Below, in pieces: positions 61,868-64,000 of a stretch of DNA of 64,000 nucleotides. The notes beneath the pieces are model-generated. The model made no database searches. It was given only the letters and a program-made list of their open reading frames with translations, and had not been told where the DNA came from. Location: assembly GCA_039105265.1 (NCBI GenBank), contig JAPFFF010000056.1, positions 434,001-498,000 on the forward strand, in the 5' to 3' direction. The position numbers and the translations under genes were made by a program. The first letter of the stretch is position 1; each line of letters begins with the position of its first letter. Source of the DNA: Tritrichomonas musculus. Lineage: Eukaryota > Parabasalia > Tritrichomonadida > Tritrichomonadidae.

Positions 61868-61938
61868 GCATCGCTAGTCTAATGGTAGAATTTCACCTTG
61901 CCAAGGTGGGGGTCCGGGTCCGATTCCCGGGCGATGCA
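61868..61938 (+). tRNA. tRNA-Gly(GCC)
   Basis: Acceptor GCATCGC/GCGATGC (7 pairs), anticodon stem CACCT/AGGTG with loop TGCCA flanked as TTGCCAA, anticodon GCC, T-stem CCGGG/CCCGG, discriminator A. The T loop is TCCGATT: the second loop base, normally T (pseudouridine 55), is C. A long T run follows as Pol III terminator. Confidence 0.93.
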
Positions 61939-61952
61939 TTTTTTTTTTTTTA
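61939..61952 (+). terminator. Pol III terminator of tRNA-Gly
   Basis: T run of about 13 directly after the discriminator. Confidence 0.7.
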
Positions 61953-62183
61953 TTTATTTTTTTGGTACTCTCCTATTATTTTGCTTCGTTCTCTCAATTT
62001 TCTGAGGGTTCTCAAATTTGAATGGTGGATAAAAATAAAAATTTTATGGATTTTATGCAATTGAATTTTTGAATGCTCACAATATTTTGGAAATAGTTCT
62101 TGATTTTTTTAAGCAAAAATATCAATTGTATGCCATAATATGCTATCATTTGGTTTTACAATTTGGTATTACTATTTATCATC

Positions 62184-63083
62184 AAAGATTACTACGATTA
62201 TCAATACATATTAAACAATTATAGTAATCAAATTGTATATGATTTTACAACATTCGATGTTTGAATCATTTGCACTAAGTTCAATGTTATATATTCATTT
62301 ATTAACAAAGATTACTACGATTATCAATACATATTAAACCATTTTAATAATCAAATTGTATATGATTTTACAACATTCGAAGTTTGAATCATTTACACTA
62401 AGTTCAATGTTATATATTCATTTATTAACAAAGTTTACTACGATTATCAATACATATTAAACCATTTTAATAATCAAATTGTATATGATTTTACAACATT
62501 CGATGTTTGAATCATTTACACTAAGTTCAATGTTATATATTCATTTATTAACAAAGATTACTACGATTATCAATACATATTGAACAATTATAGTAATCAA
62601 ATTGTATTTGATTTTACAACATTCGATGTTTGAATCATTTGCACTAAGTTCAATGTTATATATTCATTTATTAACAAAGATTACTACGATTATCAATACA
62701 TATTAAACCATTTTAATAATCAAATTGTATATGATTTTACAACATTCGATGTTTGAATCATTTACACTAAGTTCAATGTTATATATTCATTTATTAACAA
62801 AGTTTACTACGATTATCAATACATATTGAACAATTATAGTAATCAAATTGTATATGATTTTACAACATTCGATGTTTGAATCATTTGCACTAAGTTCAAT
62901 GTTATATATTCATTTATTAACAAAGATTACTACGATTATCAATACATATTAAACCATTTTAATAATCAAATTGTATATGATTTTACAACATTCGATGTTT
63001 GAATCATTTACACTAAGTTCAATGTTATATATTCATTTATTAACAAAGATTACTACGATTATCAATACATATTGAACCATTTT
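62184..63083. repeat. 123-bp tandem repeat array (about 7.3 units)
   Basis: The word AAAG(A/T)TTACTACGATTATC starts at 62184, 62307, 62430, 62553, 62676, 62799, 62922 and 63045, exactly 123 bp apart. Two unit types exist: A (TATAGTAAT with TTTGCAC; units 1, 4, 6) and B (TTTTAATAAT with TTTACAC; units 2, 3, 5, 7). The eighth copy is truncated. No coding potential. Confidence 0.97.
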
Positions 63084-63116
63084 GGCATTTGCTTTGGTGT
63101 TGACAAGTTATCTATT

Positions 63117-63120
<4 letters not shown>

Positions 63121-63151
<31 letters not shown>
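63121..63151. repeat. Poly(A) tract of 31
   Basis: 31 A in a row, 38 bp after the 123-bp array ends. Confidence 0.95.
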
Positions 63152-63153
<2 letters not shown>

Positions 63154-64000
63154 ACTTTTTTAATTAGAGAGTCCAGAAAAAACCGTCGACGGATGAAAAA
63201 TGTGTCAAGCCTTGTATAATATTTGAAGAACTGATATTAAAAATATATATTCAACCAAATATCTACTATTAAACCTCCGATTTAAATTATTCAAAATCAA
63301 TAAAAAGTATTTCATCAAATAATAATATTATTAAAATATTTATATTATATAATTTTATATATATATTTATAAATTATATAATTTAATTAATTTAAATATG
63401 GTAAAAAGTAATGAAATATTTGCTTTATTTAAAAGAAAAATTGATTTTAAAAATAAAATTTGAATTTGAATACAAAAATTTTAAAATAAAAAAATAAAAG
63501 TTATTTCATTAAAAAAACATGTAAAGACTAATAAAACTACTAATTTATAAGTATAATTCATTTACTAGGATCTTTTATTAAAGTAACAAGCTTTTTTTAC
63601 TGATATGTATTGATATATGTGGAGATCATTAAAATTATTAAAATCTATTATTCTCATGGTAATCAGCAATCAACAATCATTTTAAAGTATTTTTAAATCG
63701 CTTTGTATTGTCGTAAAAATTCTTTATTTTATATTTTATTTACTGATTTGTATTGATATATTTGGAGATCATTAAAATTATTAAAATCTATTATTCTCAT
63801 CTTAATGAACATTTTAAATTATTTTTATTTACTTAGCTGAATGATATGATATAATCTTCTCAACAATACCTCTCTTGCCTCCCTTTAGTGTTTGCGCTAT
63901 ATTTTTATTCTGTGTTTTTATCTATCTGTATCCAGGGAGTTTGTCTATTGATTCATCCTTGGATTATACTGTTCTTTGTTATTTTTGTCATAATATCTAT
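63152..64000. other. AT-rich end of window
   Basis: Apart from the direct repeat nothing is recognised. Confidence 0.5.
63596..63800. repeat. Direct repeat of about 62 bp, two copies
   Basis: Copy 1 (63596-63658) and copy 2 (63738-63800) share TTTACTGAT, TGTATTGATATAT, and GGAGATCATTAAAATTATTA with the following TCTATTATTCTCAT, with about three mismatches. Confidence 0.85.

Noticed and set aside
1-64000. CRISPR arrays, bacterial operons or ribosome-binding sites
   Set aside because: The repeats lack CRISPR spacing and the genes have eukaryotic trichomonad-type signals.

Overview
The window looks like genomic DNA of a parabasalid protist, most like Tritrichomonas (Tritrichomonas/Trichomonas group). 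The evidence is: very AT-rich spacers; single-exon genes; TCA(T/C)T-type initiator elements about 10-30 nt before the ATG; TAA stop codons that overlap a TAAA poly(A) signal; and typical trichomonad families (BspA-like LRR_5 proteins, ankyrin/DUF3447-type proteins, compact two-repeat Myb factors, CH-domain proteins, degenerate BTB plus coiled-coil proteins). The species assignment is inference.

Layout. 0-8 kb is fairly gene-dense: the 3' end of a coiled-coil protein, a STE20/OSR1-like pseudokinase, a coiled-coil protein, a C2-like protein and the 26S proteasome ATPase Rpt5. 8-20 kb is almost empty AT-rich DNA with one Myb gene, several transposon-like inverted-repeat elements, a tRNA-Ser-like relic and a MYG1-like coding relic. 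20-36 kb holds an RRM protein, tRNA-Val, a repeat-rich tail-anchored protein, a probably transferred DUF1015 gene, a frameshifted ankyrin pseudogene beside an intact ankyrin protein with an Asn/Asp/Glu/Gln heptad array, a small 101-aa protein, a CH-domain protein and a BTB/coiled-coil protein. 36-44.8 kb is a graveyard of mobile DNA: a mariner transposase relic, a pogo-type DDE relic, an unknown broken ORF, tandem hairpins and a TIR element. 44.8-55 kb holds two BspA-like LRR proteins, an unknown basic protein, a SAPS-like (PP6/Sit4 regulatory subunit) protein and a 1.85-kb element with 117-bp inverted repeats. 55-62 kb holds a tRNA-Lys gene split by an insertion, a PACS-like gene split by a second, different insertion, a small acidic protein and tRNA-Gly. 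The window ends in a 123-bp tandem array, a poly(A) run and AT-rich DNA.

The genes are independent housekeeping, signalling, cytoskeletal and surface-type genes, as usual in these compact-promoter genomes; there is no operon. The main story is mobile DNA. At least four element families with terminal inverted repeats are visible, and two insertions can be read at nucleotide level because the target duplications are still perfect: 9 bp in tRNA-Lys and 10 bp in the PACS-like gene.
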